Below are positions 1 through 8,672 of a stretch of 11,224 bases of DNA, piece by piece. Position numbers and translations under genes: made by a program. The DNA lies in contig JAAMPI010001704.1 in NCBI GenBank assembly GCA_013054445.1, positions 1 through 11,224 of the forward strand. Direction: 5' to 3'. A model generated the notes under the pieces. That model made no database searches. It saw only the letters and a program-made list of their open reading frames with translations, and was not told where the DNA came from. Every line of letters starts with the position of its first letter. Positions within the stretch are counted from its first letter, which is position 1. The DNA comes from Cudoniella acicularis (Eukaryota; Ascomycota; Leotiomycetes; Helotiales; Helotiaceae).

Positions 1-201
1 GTTGAGGATGGGGTGGGAAGTGTGCTAGTTGAGGGGAGGTATTTGTTTATGAGGGCGCGGGATGGGGTGAAATTGTAATTCGAAAATATATATTCCAGCC
101 TCCCTTTTCTATAAAATTTCCCTACCCCCCTTTTCCAGTAATAAGAAACGCCTCTTTCGAGCCTAGAACACGCTGATAACCCGAAAACTGAATATTAGAT
201 A

Positions 202-2098
202 CTAATTATTAAACGCCAGATTAACCTGCTCTGCCGAGAATTCCAGCTTCCCCTTCCCCTTCCTCCTAAAAAGACTCATCACCCTCCGTCCGCATCGGCA
301 TCCCCACCGCTTTCCCCCATCGGTACACCCGGAAGCGATATCTTCCTTCCCGCACGGCTGTTCGCATGATCTAAAAAAAGTCTGCCCGCCCGACTGGCTT
401 CTTGGCGACGTTGACCTTTCCTCCAGCCTTCTCCCCACACTTGATGAGCTGCCGAAGCTCAGCCTCTGCCTGTTGCTATCCCGTCGCAAAAGCATGCCAC
501 GACCTAGAGCTGGATTGCGCGGACTCTGTTGTCCGTATTCGATGCTTGCGGCAATTATTGTGTTTTGATCTGACCACAGTGCGCAACCATGACAAAGGAT
601 ATCTTCCCCGAGGAATAGTTGAGGAAATAGTGAGGCGATAGGTTCCGCCTCTGGGACGGATGCCATTTGATCTTCGGTCAACTCCACTGAATTGTCATAC
701 TCCTTGTTAACTTCCCAGATGTCATCCTCGAGGCTGCTGTTGGAACCCCTGTATTCTGGATCATTGGAAACCCATCCCTTCGTCTCGCTTTTCTGCACAG
801 CTCTCCATAGCTTCACCGCGTCGTTGAAGAGCGTCGTGAGGGCGGATTGGAAATCGTCTCGTGCACCCTTGGAAAATAGCAATGGGTTAAGCAGAACAAT
901 AATCTCCTTGACAGTGGATTCTACGAGGAGATGGAGAAAGTCCTTCTCGTCAGGCTCGTAGGCGGCAAGCAATTGCAGGCGGAAAACGGCTTCTTTGAAG
1001 GGGGCATTTTCGTCGAGCCGCTCTAGCACATCGTCCATGACCTTGCGGTCGTGACTCAGATAAGGCAGGTAATATTGTTTGAAAATGTTGGCGCATAGCT
1101 TTTCTGCAATTATTTTCTCTGCCGTCGCCATACGCAGGGACTGGGCTGCATTGGAGTTTGAGAAGGGCATTTTCTTGGGAGCTGCCCTGATGAAGCCAGA
1201 GCTTTCCAGCTCTTTCCAAAATTCATTCTATACAGTAATTAGTATTTTTTAAAAAATAAAAAAGGCAGATTTTTGAGGCGGTTTTACCGAGAGCAAGTTT
1301 TGTGGTAGTTGCGTGAAAAAGAATTTCTTTGCTATGTTGTGACATTCAACCCCCAAACCACGAAATTTGGTGGCTCTACTAAATTGTTACCATAAACACT
1401 TGTCATTAGGGGAGAGTTACTTACAGTTCGTTCGAATGCGGAATCTCCAACCCCAAATCACGCCTTTGTGTCTCAAGTTCGGCCTGGGTGGAATCGAGGA
1501 CACTTATCGTCCCGTTCAGCTCTCTAGCCTTTGAAGCCAGATCTTTTTTAGTCGCCTTTAAATCTTCTTCTGTTGTTTCCAAGGCGTTATAACTCTCAGC
1601 CAACTGTTCCTCCAAGCTTGCGATTCTGGCCTTAGAAGTGTCCACTGTTTTGTTCGCTTCAGTCAGCTTCTTTCGTACTGCCGCCAACTTGTTGTCAAGG
1701 TCCGTTTGCTTTTTCTTCCCAGTGTCCAATGATACGATCCTTTTCTCAAACTCGTCAAATAGATGTTTGTTTGTGGACTCGAGTTCCAAAATTTTCGCAG
1801 CTGTGCTCGACTCCAGTTCTGCAATCGTCTTCGCTGTGTTCGCCTCAAGTGACTTGATCTCCTCTTCCTTGACCGATTGAAAAATAGAAAGCTCTTCTGA
1901 TTTTTTATCGAGTTCTTGGGTTTTCAACTGGAGTTGTTGTTCCAGTTCGTTCTTCTGGCTCAGGAGCTGGTCGTAATCGCCAACTTCTTTCTCGTTAAAA
2001 ATCTCTTTTCCGAGAGCTAGAAAATCTTTCAGTCGAGACACCCGCTTTGGTTTAGCAGGGCCCTTGGAAGATCCGTTTGTACCATTCACCGCGCTCAT
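202..2098 (-). CDS. Coiled-coil protein of unknown function, three exons
   Basis: Model: exons 2098-1425, 1378-1288 and 1227-202, about 596 residues. The start is the ATG at 2098 (MSAVNGTNGS), followed by a basic stretch. Residues about 40-222 are rich in Glu, Lys, Leu and Gln with heptad-like spacing (ELEQQLQLKTQEL), so a long coiled coil is predicted. The C-terminal half is helical and charged (SLFPQLFLGEDI near its middle) and ends in a basic Ser/Arg tail. Intron 1 (46 nt, GTAAGT...TTTAG, phase 2) and intron 2 (60 nt, GTAAAA...TACTAAT...TATAG, phase 0) flank a 91-nt exon that keeps the frame on both sides, which is strong support for one gene. A scaffold or structural role would fit, but no domain was recognised and the function is unknown. 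The last 90 or so codons are least certain: from 475 to 371 another frame looks at least as coding-like. Confidence 0.8.
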
Positions 2099-3172
2099 GT
2101 TTGATTGTCAGGTGATGATAGATGGCTATATTCGTATCAGCAGCTATGTTTCCAGTTGGTTGGTGAAACAGTGCAGAGAAGGCATCAAATGTTTGGAAAA
2201 GGTAGAGTTAACCTTACAATAAATCAATCACCTGCGTATTTTGACCAACTTGGCACGATGTTGTGTTCGAACAAGCAGTCAATGAGGCTTGTATGATCCG
2301 TACTGGTCAAACGTCCCGCCTCCAATACACAGGACAAAGCCATCCTATATTATAACACCTGTTCACTAAAGGACCGAGGTAAGTGATCATCATACATGCC
2401 ACGAATGCATTCACGATCGCAGCTTTTTCCTGCATGAGAGATATGACAATGTCACCGCAGCCTTGTCTCCAGATAGCATGCATGTGTATGATAGCGATGC
2501 TCTGGTTCTCTTGGAGCGTATCATTTTTCGCAGGCAATTGTCGAGGCTTCGGATGCGGGGCCGAGCCGATGCGTTCTGTTGTGTCCGTACTATGATGTGG
2601 AAGATTGTATTCCGATTGTCAGTGTTCTGCTGGGAGTCGACATTGAGCTGCAGCAAAAGCCAAAAAGAGACTAGAAGTCATATGCATCCCACCCCACCTA
2701 GAACGCAAGCCGAACACCTAACACTCGTCATTCTCATCGAAACTGCTTAATATCAGATGAAGCCACGGTGACTGGACAACCTTTGACTGCCACCTCACTG
2801 AAAATGAGGCTTCCTATTTGCCGTCTCCTAGATGCGTTGTAAGTTTTGGAATGTTGGAGAAGGATATCGCTAGAGCAAGGCTTACCTTTCGTTGCTCGCC
2901 ACGTCCCCGCACAACCAAGGAACGAGTTTACGCCCCAATTCTCTCGAGCCACTTAGCGCTGGGATGGGAGGTTGCTCTGTTGTGTTCGCGCGGGTGGCCA
3001 TCCGATCGACTTTTTTGCAACATCCGTCACGATGAATCAACTAAAAGTTATAACCGATAGGGGGCAAGGGAAAATAATCTAGAAGCTACAAAGCCACCAC
3101 AACACCTAAACCGGGCTTATTCTGTGTGTAACAAGTCACTACCATCTTATTCACAAATATTATTTTAACTAA
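2099..3172. other. Intergenic region, no gene recognised
   Basis: This stretch of just over 1 kb must hold the promoter and 5' leader of the coiled-coil gene. Only short open frames (under 100 codons) occur on either strand; they have no recognisable motif, and their Cys/Trp/Arg/Met-rich content looks non-coding. No tandem repeats, terminal inverted repeats or tRNA-like folds were noticed. Confidence 0.5.
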
Positions 3173-3526
3173 TTAATTCGGGAAATCACATCCTTGAGCG
3201 TAACCCGGGCATTTTCCTGCATTGCAATTACATGGTGGATAGCCGCTAGCAAGACACTGTTCATCTCCCATTAGCATTTACATCCATTTTTGAAGCGCGT
3301 ACGTGCGCATGAGTAGAAAACTTACTTGATTACCACAACTACCACAATTCAAATTATCCAGTCCCAAGGTTTACCTCGCAGCGAATCCCGCAGAAAGGTC
3401 ACAATGCGCATATCCCGGAGTACATGATTGAATATAACATGTCCCAAGTACACATGCTTCAACAGCATTGAGATCCGGACCAGCGTTGCACCAATTTCTG
3501 CAACGTCCGCAATTATAAACATCGAG
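3173..3526 (-). pseudogene. Cysteine-rich NCGxCG-repeat protein, C-terminal remnant
   Basis: On the minus strand from 3526 the frame reads LDVYNCGRCRNWCNAGPDLN, then CVLGTC, SCTPGY and HCD, and later LGLDNLNCGSCGNQ. The spacing matches the Cys-rich repeats (NCGxCGxxC...ADCD...GCEVNL) found in fungal secreted and wall proteins. A TAA at 3373-3371 interrupts the frame between the two repeat halves. The expected CEVNL is there but one frame over, so paired indels (a lost base near 3380, an extra G near 3364) are more likely than a point nonsense change. A good 69-nt intron follows (3325-3257, GTAAGT...GCTAATG...CAG, phase 0). The final exon is CLASGYPPCNCNAGKCPGYA plus a short tail, with TAA at 3173. 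No start or signal peptide survives: upstream frames hit stops at 3529 and beyond. The product was presumably extracellular. Confidence 0.55.
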
Positions 3527-3542
3527 CTAGTCTTAAGGCTGC

Positions 3543-3800
3543 TTGAAAGGGAGGATTGAGAGAGCACTTGCAACACGCTGGGAAGAAGGGCCTGATGCCG
3601 AACTGGACCTCGAATTTAGTGAGATTGACATTCTCGCCTCAATGGTCAGCCCGCATGACGGTAGACCAAATATGTATTCGAGGATCGATAATGGCGCGCC
3701 AGGTCAAAATGAGGTCCTGGAGAATTCGTCCACAGGCATGGTCTTAGACCCCCGGTTCGCTGTCGCTGTCGCTGTCGCTGTCGCACGTTCGAGCAGATAA
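3543..3800 (+). CDS. Short acidic ORF, doubtful, unrecognised
   Basis: An 85-codon frame from ATG 3543 with coding-like acidic composition (EEGPDAELDLEFSEIDIL, then SPHDGRPNMYSRIDNG) ending in an AVAVAVA run that comes from the hexamer repeat at 3757-3784. It lies just upstream of, and opposite in strand to, the Cys-rich remnant. No start context, intron or domain supports it, and I do not recognise it. It may be an exon fragment of a decayed gene or chance. Confidence 0.15.
   Translation: MKGRIERALATRWEEGPDAELDLEFSEIDILASMVSPHDGRPNMYSRIDNGAPGQNEVLENSSTGMVLDPRFAVAVAVAVARSSR
3757..3784. repeat. Tandem hexamer TCGCTG, about 4.7 copies
   Basis: Four perfect TCGCTG units at 3757-3780 followed by TCGC. 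This is a simple-sequence repeat. In the overlapping plus-strand frame it encodes alternating Ala-Val. Confidence 0.95.
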
Positions 3801-4658
3801 CCCATAAAGTATACTACTAGGGGTCTTAAAAAGTTGTCTCACGATCATATCAGCTCGGGCGGTGAGAGATGGCAGTATATAAGCTATGCCGACGCCGACA
3901 TCTGCGGACGCAGGCATAACCTCACCACATATCTCCAGAACAACTTGCTTAGTACCGACGTGTTTTACAGGGCTGTGTCGTCTTCTACCGATCTATTCTG
4001 CAGCACCGATACCTGTAGAACATTACCCTCTTCTCGAAAATATCTTCCTTCCTCCTACCTTACGGACTGTCTTCCCGCGAACCCGTCGAAGAACAATGGG
4101 GATGGACACATAAAAGATGGACCGCATCTGTCTTGAGACAATAGGACTACTGCTGGATATCGTTTTCAAGGCCATGGCTCCTGCTGCCATTGGGACGACA
4201 TGGAGAGGCCGGAATAACTCCTAAATAATCCTATCGAGAACGCAACTCGATTACACAACAGCATTCCCACCCCCATACCTCTCAATGGAGAATTCCATAA
4301 TGATAATTGATACTCTGCTTTCGAGGAAATGGTACCAGTGACAGCGCTTTGGATGAATTGGAATTGAGGATATTGTCTCTGACACTAATGAGGACGAAAT
4401 CATTAAGTCTGGTAGGAACGGACCCCCGAGACATCTAAACGTGGAGCGCTAAGAGCGTTGGGCCATGATGGGAGGTTGGGAAGATTGCTCACTCGAATGC
4501 CTTGAACGATAGAGTCATATATCTTGTCAAATTAATTGCTCCCGCAATCTGCAGTAACTATGGACATATCCAACATCAAGCACTATGTTGTTTAAGTGGC
4601 TTGACTATGAAGCAATAAGGAGTCGGGAAACACTCTGCGCCAACCGTGCAAAAGAAGA
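3801..4658. other. Gene-poor stretch with one coding-like decayed patch
   Basis: Most of this interval shows no supportable gene; the short frames around 3834-4136 have no recognisable features. From 4363 to 4512 the plus strand reads IEDIVSDTNEDEIIKSGRNG, then PPRHLNVER, TAA at 4450-4452, ERWAMMGGWEDCSLECLER and TAG. The composition on both sides of the TAA looks like protein, so this may be a relic of an unidentified gene. Confidence 0.3.
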
Positions 4659-4830
4659 ATGAGGCCGGCACCTGACACCATCTACAGCCAGAAATTGCGT
4701 AGTACTGGAGAGGAATGGGAGATTGAGCATATTGTAGGTTCCGATGGCAACACCATCTATCTTGTGAACAGGGTTGGCTACGACGAATCATCATATCCGA
4801 GAGCCTGCGATTGGCCTTCACCGTACTTAG
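4659..4830 (+). pseudogene. Chromodomain remnant, frameshifted
   Basis: From about 4710 the plus strand reads EEWEIEHIVGSDGNTIYLVN followed by RVGYDESSY. This follows the chromodomain pattern E-[YW]-x-[VI]-E-x-I-[LV]-x(n)-YLVKWxGYxxxxxTWEPAxxL. After SSYP the frame must change: from 4801 the next frame reads EPAIGLHRT and then TAG at 4828-4830, supplying the expected EPAxxL. Only four bases lie between TAT and GAG where six are expected, so the Trp of TWEP is lost with a two-base deletion. The second cage aromatic, normally Trp in KWxGY, is Arg here. In fungi such domains read methyl-lysine histones, and they also occur at the C-terminus of Ty3-type integrases; no integrase or LTR is visible here, so the source is open. 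Calling it a chromodomain is inference from the motif; that it is broken is seen directly. Confidence 0.5.
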
Positions 4831-5206
4831 GACGAAAAAAACTCACTGGGGCATATCAACCTTTGCCCACCAATCAACACCAGAGAATCCTGCCTCTGGC
4901 CCGAACGCAGAATTGTTGCTCCTCTAACCTGCCCCAGTCAACAATCGAAAAAGCCCCCCCTGTTAATCATCTCTAAAGTGGCATCAAATGGTGAATTTCT
5001 CAACATATCTTTTGCTAAACCACTACTCAACTAGCTTACAATTGGAACCTCGAACGTCAAAAGGAAACCAGATTGTCCGACTCAGGCCTCTCGTGTACTA
5101 TGGCCAACCATAGCGATACAATCGATCAAGTGGAGATGGAAATACAAAACAGGGCATTAGACATTATTGAAACCTCCAAGTCATACCATTTCAGAATCGG
5201 AACCTT
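4831..5206. other. Intergenic region with a small unassigned ORF
   Basis: This separates the chromodomain relic from the 3' end of the HET-like locus. The only item of note is an open plus-strand frame from 5019, with ATG at 5100 (MANHSDTIDQVEMEIQNRAL) and TGA at 5250-5252. It runs antisense into the last codons of the HET-like gene. No other gene, repeat or structured element was seen. Confidence 0.4.
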
Positions 5207-7604
5207 TCAAATGTTTGGCGGGGGTCTCTGCAGACCAAACCGAAACCTGTGAACTCGGAACATTTTCTCGAGTATTGGCGTCTCCATTCGCAATACAGAC
5301 TCTCGATATAAAGTCTGAGACTGCCAATGATACGAGCACATCAATGCTCGCTGCATGCCTCCTTCGCGACCGCAGAGGATCACTGCAACCGGTGGTCTAA
5401 CAGCGGTGAACATGGTGACTGTCAATGTGTATGTATCCACCAGCGTGAAAACTTTTGGTCCCCCCATCGGTCCTTTTACAGCATTGTTGACTAAGGCTTG
5501 GACTGCTGGATCTGTAGTTGGATCGATTCCGACACATTCTCCCTCGGTGTTTGCTACATGCCTCGAAAGCGTGCTGCCAGTCGGGCTCCATTTCAATCGA
5601 CCCATATACGCGCCAAAGATGTGCGTTTCGATGGTCGCAAGATCCATGTATCCCTCAAAACCAAAAAACCAGGCTTGTGTGCCCCACAGTTTACCGCCAT
5701 AAATGACTCGAACCAAGTATGGCGATGCGAGGATGACGGCCAGGCCCAGGGCAAGCAGTATACCACCAAAGGCCTGGTAGACGAAGAAATTGTACAAATT
5801 ACCGAGGGAGACCAAGATGATACCGGTGAGGAAGTAGCCGGGAGAAGCGTGGAGAAGCGTACGTGCGCCGAGTCTCCCCCCACGATGCTCTCGTAACATA
5901 CGCAACGGGCGCAAATGACTTCCACCGGATAGCAGCACCGAACGCACCGTCAAGAAGAACGGTATCATCATTGCAGATTCCTGCAACCTGGCAACCGGGA
6001 TAAATATCCCACAAGTTGCAGTCCCAGGCATCGTCCATTTCCACCCAAGGAGAATTTGCGTTCTTGGGTAACATGCAGATGAGACGTTCGAGAAGCATGT
6101 CAGTATCGTTCGCCATGGAAAGCCGTGCAAATGCTTGGAAAAGGGTGTCGGTGGGGTCAATCGCAGGACGTTGTCTCAAGAGACCCATGAGTGCGTATGC
6201 CAAATCTCCTGGAAGATAATCGCCCTTTTCTCTATTAGCGAGGCAGCGCAGAGCAATCGAGACAAGTTCCAGGCGACTGAGCTCCAAAGTCTTGTTGTAA
6301 TGATCCACAAGTTGTCTTGAGATGAGAGGATCGTTCCATACTATGCCTGCGAAGTGCTTCTTGGAGATTTCTTCCGGGGGATCTTGCACTCCACGTGTGT
6401 ATACCTTAATTTTATCCGTGTTGGGATCCGTGTTGCTTAGTAGCAGTTCGGGCAGTGTCCAAACACGTTCTCCCCACATTCTCAGCATATCTTCCCTCGT
6501 GGTCACCTCAGGCCTCGAGTTTGCAGGCCCTACGATGATGACGAGAGAGTGTGCACTTCGAACTATATCATTAATTCGGTAAACATCTTCTTGCTGATCT
6601 TCCGTGTCCCGCATGCAGCTCCCTGCAACCCAAAAAGCACCGACGTTTGCTTCTCTCGCTGCTCGCTCAGCGATGGCGTGGAGTTCGGGCATGTCACTAT
6701 CGAAATCTTCATTGTCGAATTGCTGTGTGGTATATCCGATGAAGAGATAATCGATCTGGGGGCTTGATTCGTCTACTCTTTGAATCTCCATTCCACACAT
6801 TCTTTCGGGGTGTTCAGGATCTGTGGGTTTCAGAACACAAAGCCATCTTGGTCCCAATACACGCTGTAGCAGCCCACTGGAGTTGGGTCCTGACGGGGGT
6901 GGATTTTGGCCCTCTCTCAAGTTTCTCGCCGCTTTCGGATATCCCCAAAATCGATATGGGAATGGGTCATACCGCCCATGATTTCGAATCTCTCCTTCTG
7001 CGCCATTGGGGTTCCATGCTAACTAGTCCGATTAGCTTTTGCAGCTTCTATTGGGCCAATATCCACGTACCACACAGACAAGCACAACACAGGCAGGAAT
7101 CCACTTGATAACAACCATGCCCCAATCATTCTCATCCCAATGCTCTATATCAGTAGAAGCAGCACTGAAGGGAAAATTTGCTGCGTGGACGTAGGCAGGG
7201 CTAATGTTACGGACAAAAGTACGTCTGTATGTCGAGTTTGGGGCGCTCTCATAGATTTCCTGAGTCACCTGGACGATTAGCTTCGCCAAGTGGCCGTCGT
7301 AAGGACTTAGATATCTGTCTTCCTCTGGTCCACGCCACACTCGCTGCATTATATCTCTGTGGCGGCCTTGATTGGTGGAACGAAAAGGGATGCCAGGCAT
7401 CTGAAAAATATTTGGGTATTTCCATCTCAGCAGGGCATTCCAGTCCAAGAAATTTGCATAACCTTTCTGTGGAGTTCTTCGTTGCGTCTGCATTGCAAAA
7501 GTCAGGCCTTGTTTGAACACAGCAGGAAAGAGTTGTATGGTATTTGCAGCTACAAACAGTATTTTGTCCCGACACAGTATCCGCAATGCCTTCCCTTTCT
7601 CCAA
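5207..7604 (-). pseudogene. HET-like membrane protein, frameshifted
   Basis: This is the body of a divergent heterokaryon-incompatibility (HET-like) protein family widespread in Pezizomycotina. Exon 7604-7071 encodes NFLDWNALLRWKYP, GRHRD, YRRTFVRNISPAYVHAANFP and a membrane segment (MVVIKWIPACVVLVCV). A 48-nt intron follows (7070-7023, GTACGT...GCTAAT...CTAG, phase 0). Exon 7022-5207 carries DPEHPERMCGMEIQRVDESS, YLFIGYTTQQF, FWVAGSCM and WGERVWTLPELLL, which correspond to the blocks of a HET domain, then GDLAYALMGLLRQRP, two membrane helices (GYFLTGIILV, GGILLALGLAVILAS), WFFGFEGYMD and the family-like end EKMFRVHRFRFG, with TGA at 5207. The frame changes at a run of six G (5876-5881): five would keep it open. 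No splice signals explain this. The first in-frame ATG is at 7493, but coding-like sequence continues upstream, probably joining the next feature. HET domains trigger self/non-self cell death; activity here is unproven. Confidence 0.75.
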
Positions 7605-7607
7605 ATC

Positions 7608-8672
7608 TTAGCGCTCCCTAAAGAATCTGTCACCATCTTGTTCATACATCAACCCATGGATCGCCCATACCAGTGTAGGCTCATTATGCGGGGTAGGCTG
7701 CGCGTGGACAGGCAGAAGCTGTGGGAGGTAGTCATTTGCTCCCTGCATGAATTAGCAACTTACTATGCTCTAGTGAAGAATTTTGCATACCTGGTTTGCC
7801 TGAGGGTATGGTTGTGTGGACGGTGGGATAGGAGACTGGTGTTCTTGTGGCGAATAGCCTGGAGTCGTATTGCCCTCCGTTAGCAGTTGGCCCATAATTG
7901 TTTCGGGGACCAGTTGCGGGGTTGTATGAGCCACCATGGGATTTTGCTGGAGCACCGCTAGGCTTTTGTTGCGTATTTGTAGATGGAATTCCGGGATAGG
8001 ATGTGCTGCCTTGCCATTGGACTGTTTGGGCTCGCTGCGGGGGGTATTGACCGCGACCAGATACTCCAGGTGACTGCGGGAAAATAGCAGTCTGAGCACG
8101 ACTAGATCGACTCGGATAGCCTTGATTGGGATCGAAGCTCCCACCATGTCTCTTCGGACCAGCGCCAGTGCGTTGGCTTTGAGGCAGGACTCCGGGAAGT
8201 GTGTTCCCGGTAGACATTCGGCCTGGGTCAAAACCCCCCCCATGCGCCTTTTCCGGAGCATAAACATTTCCGTTTTGCGAAGGAACACTATATGAGTTCC
8301 CTCCTTGGAAGTTTCCAGGATATGTACGGCTTGCTTTTAACATTGGAGGGGACGGTCCAGGAAATCCGTAGTATTGTGGCTGGAAAGGGGGGTTCGGGGA
8401 CTGGTAGCCTTGTGCAAAACCATTCTTACCTCCTTGGGACTGCGGTGGGTAACTTGATCCATTCATCTGCTGATGGCCATAATACTGTATTTTACTGTTA
8501 ACCCGAATTCAAGTCAGATTTTCAAGGGAAATGCTCACTGGGCTGCTATCTGGTAGAGCAGCCATGCTCATCTCATCGCTGTACGGGCCGTTTGGGTTTG
8601 CATTCGGGTCCGCCTATTGTACTTTGTTAGTGCGATACTTGATGCCTTGTGTTTTTGGATGAAAATTACCAT
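7608..8672 (-). CDS. Pro/Gly/Gln-rich N-terminal region with HGG repeats
   Basis: Exons: 8672-8670 (ATG only), 8613-8539, 8484-7791 and 7742-7608. Intron 1 (56 nt, GTAATT...ACTAAC...AATAG) sits directly after ATG; intron 2 (54 nt, GTGAGC...TACAG) and intron 3 (48 nt, GTATGC...GCTAAT...GCAG) are phase 0. The protein begins MADPNANPNGPYSDEMSMAA and continues as low-complexity Pro/Gly/Gln/Asn/Ser sequence with three repeats, KAHGGGFDP, KRHGGSFDP and KSHGGSYNP, and a smaller RAQT repeat. Exon 8484-7791 is 694 nt, one more than a multiple of three, so the frame must shift inside it, or a further intron with a weak donor (7910-7859) is removed. Read without any shift, the protein ends at TGA 7732. 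The last exon (DYLPQLLPVHAQPTP, VWAIHGLMYEQDGDRFFRER) stops at TAA 7608 in the same frame as the HET-like body, so this is probably the N-terminus of that protein. No catalytic domain was seen. Confidence 0.6.

Noticed and set aside
950..1219. 89-codon minus-strand frame overlapping the coiled-coil gene
   Set aside because: It arises only if intron 1 is spliced directly to 1227. The two-intron model with a 91-nt middle exon keeps the long frame and uses better signals.
2383..2750. Overlapping plus-strand frames of 70-95 codons
   Set aside because: There are no motifs, the Met/Cys/Arg-rich content is untypical, and there are no splice signals linking them to anything.
3296..3312. Palindrome-like GCGCGTACGTGCGC
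   Set aside because: It lies inside the intron of the Cys-rich relic and is short enough to be chance; there is no second copy.
5841..5860. Perfect 10-bp tandem duplication next to the HET-like frameshift
   Set aside because: Both copies encode the expected RTLLHASPG segment in the downstream frame, so it is not an inserted copy and does not cause the frame change.
5355..5896. Several plus-strand frames of 60-132 codons opposite the HET-like gene
   Set aside because: They are antisense shadows of a well-supported coding strand, with no independent motif.
7249..7883. Plus- and minus-strand frames of 95-174 codons over the HET-like 5' part
   Set aside because: They overlap exons supported by family-like motifs and splice sites, and their composition (many Cys, Trp, Arg) is that of shadow frames.
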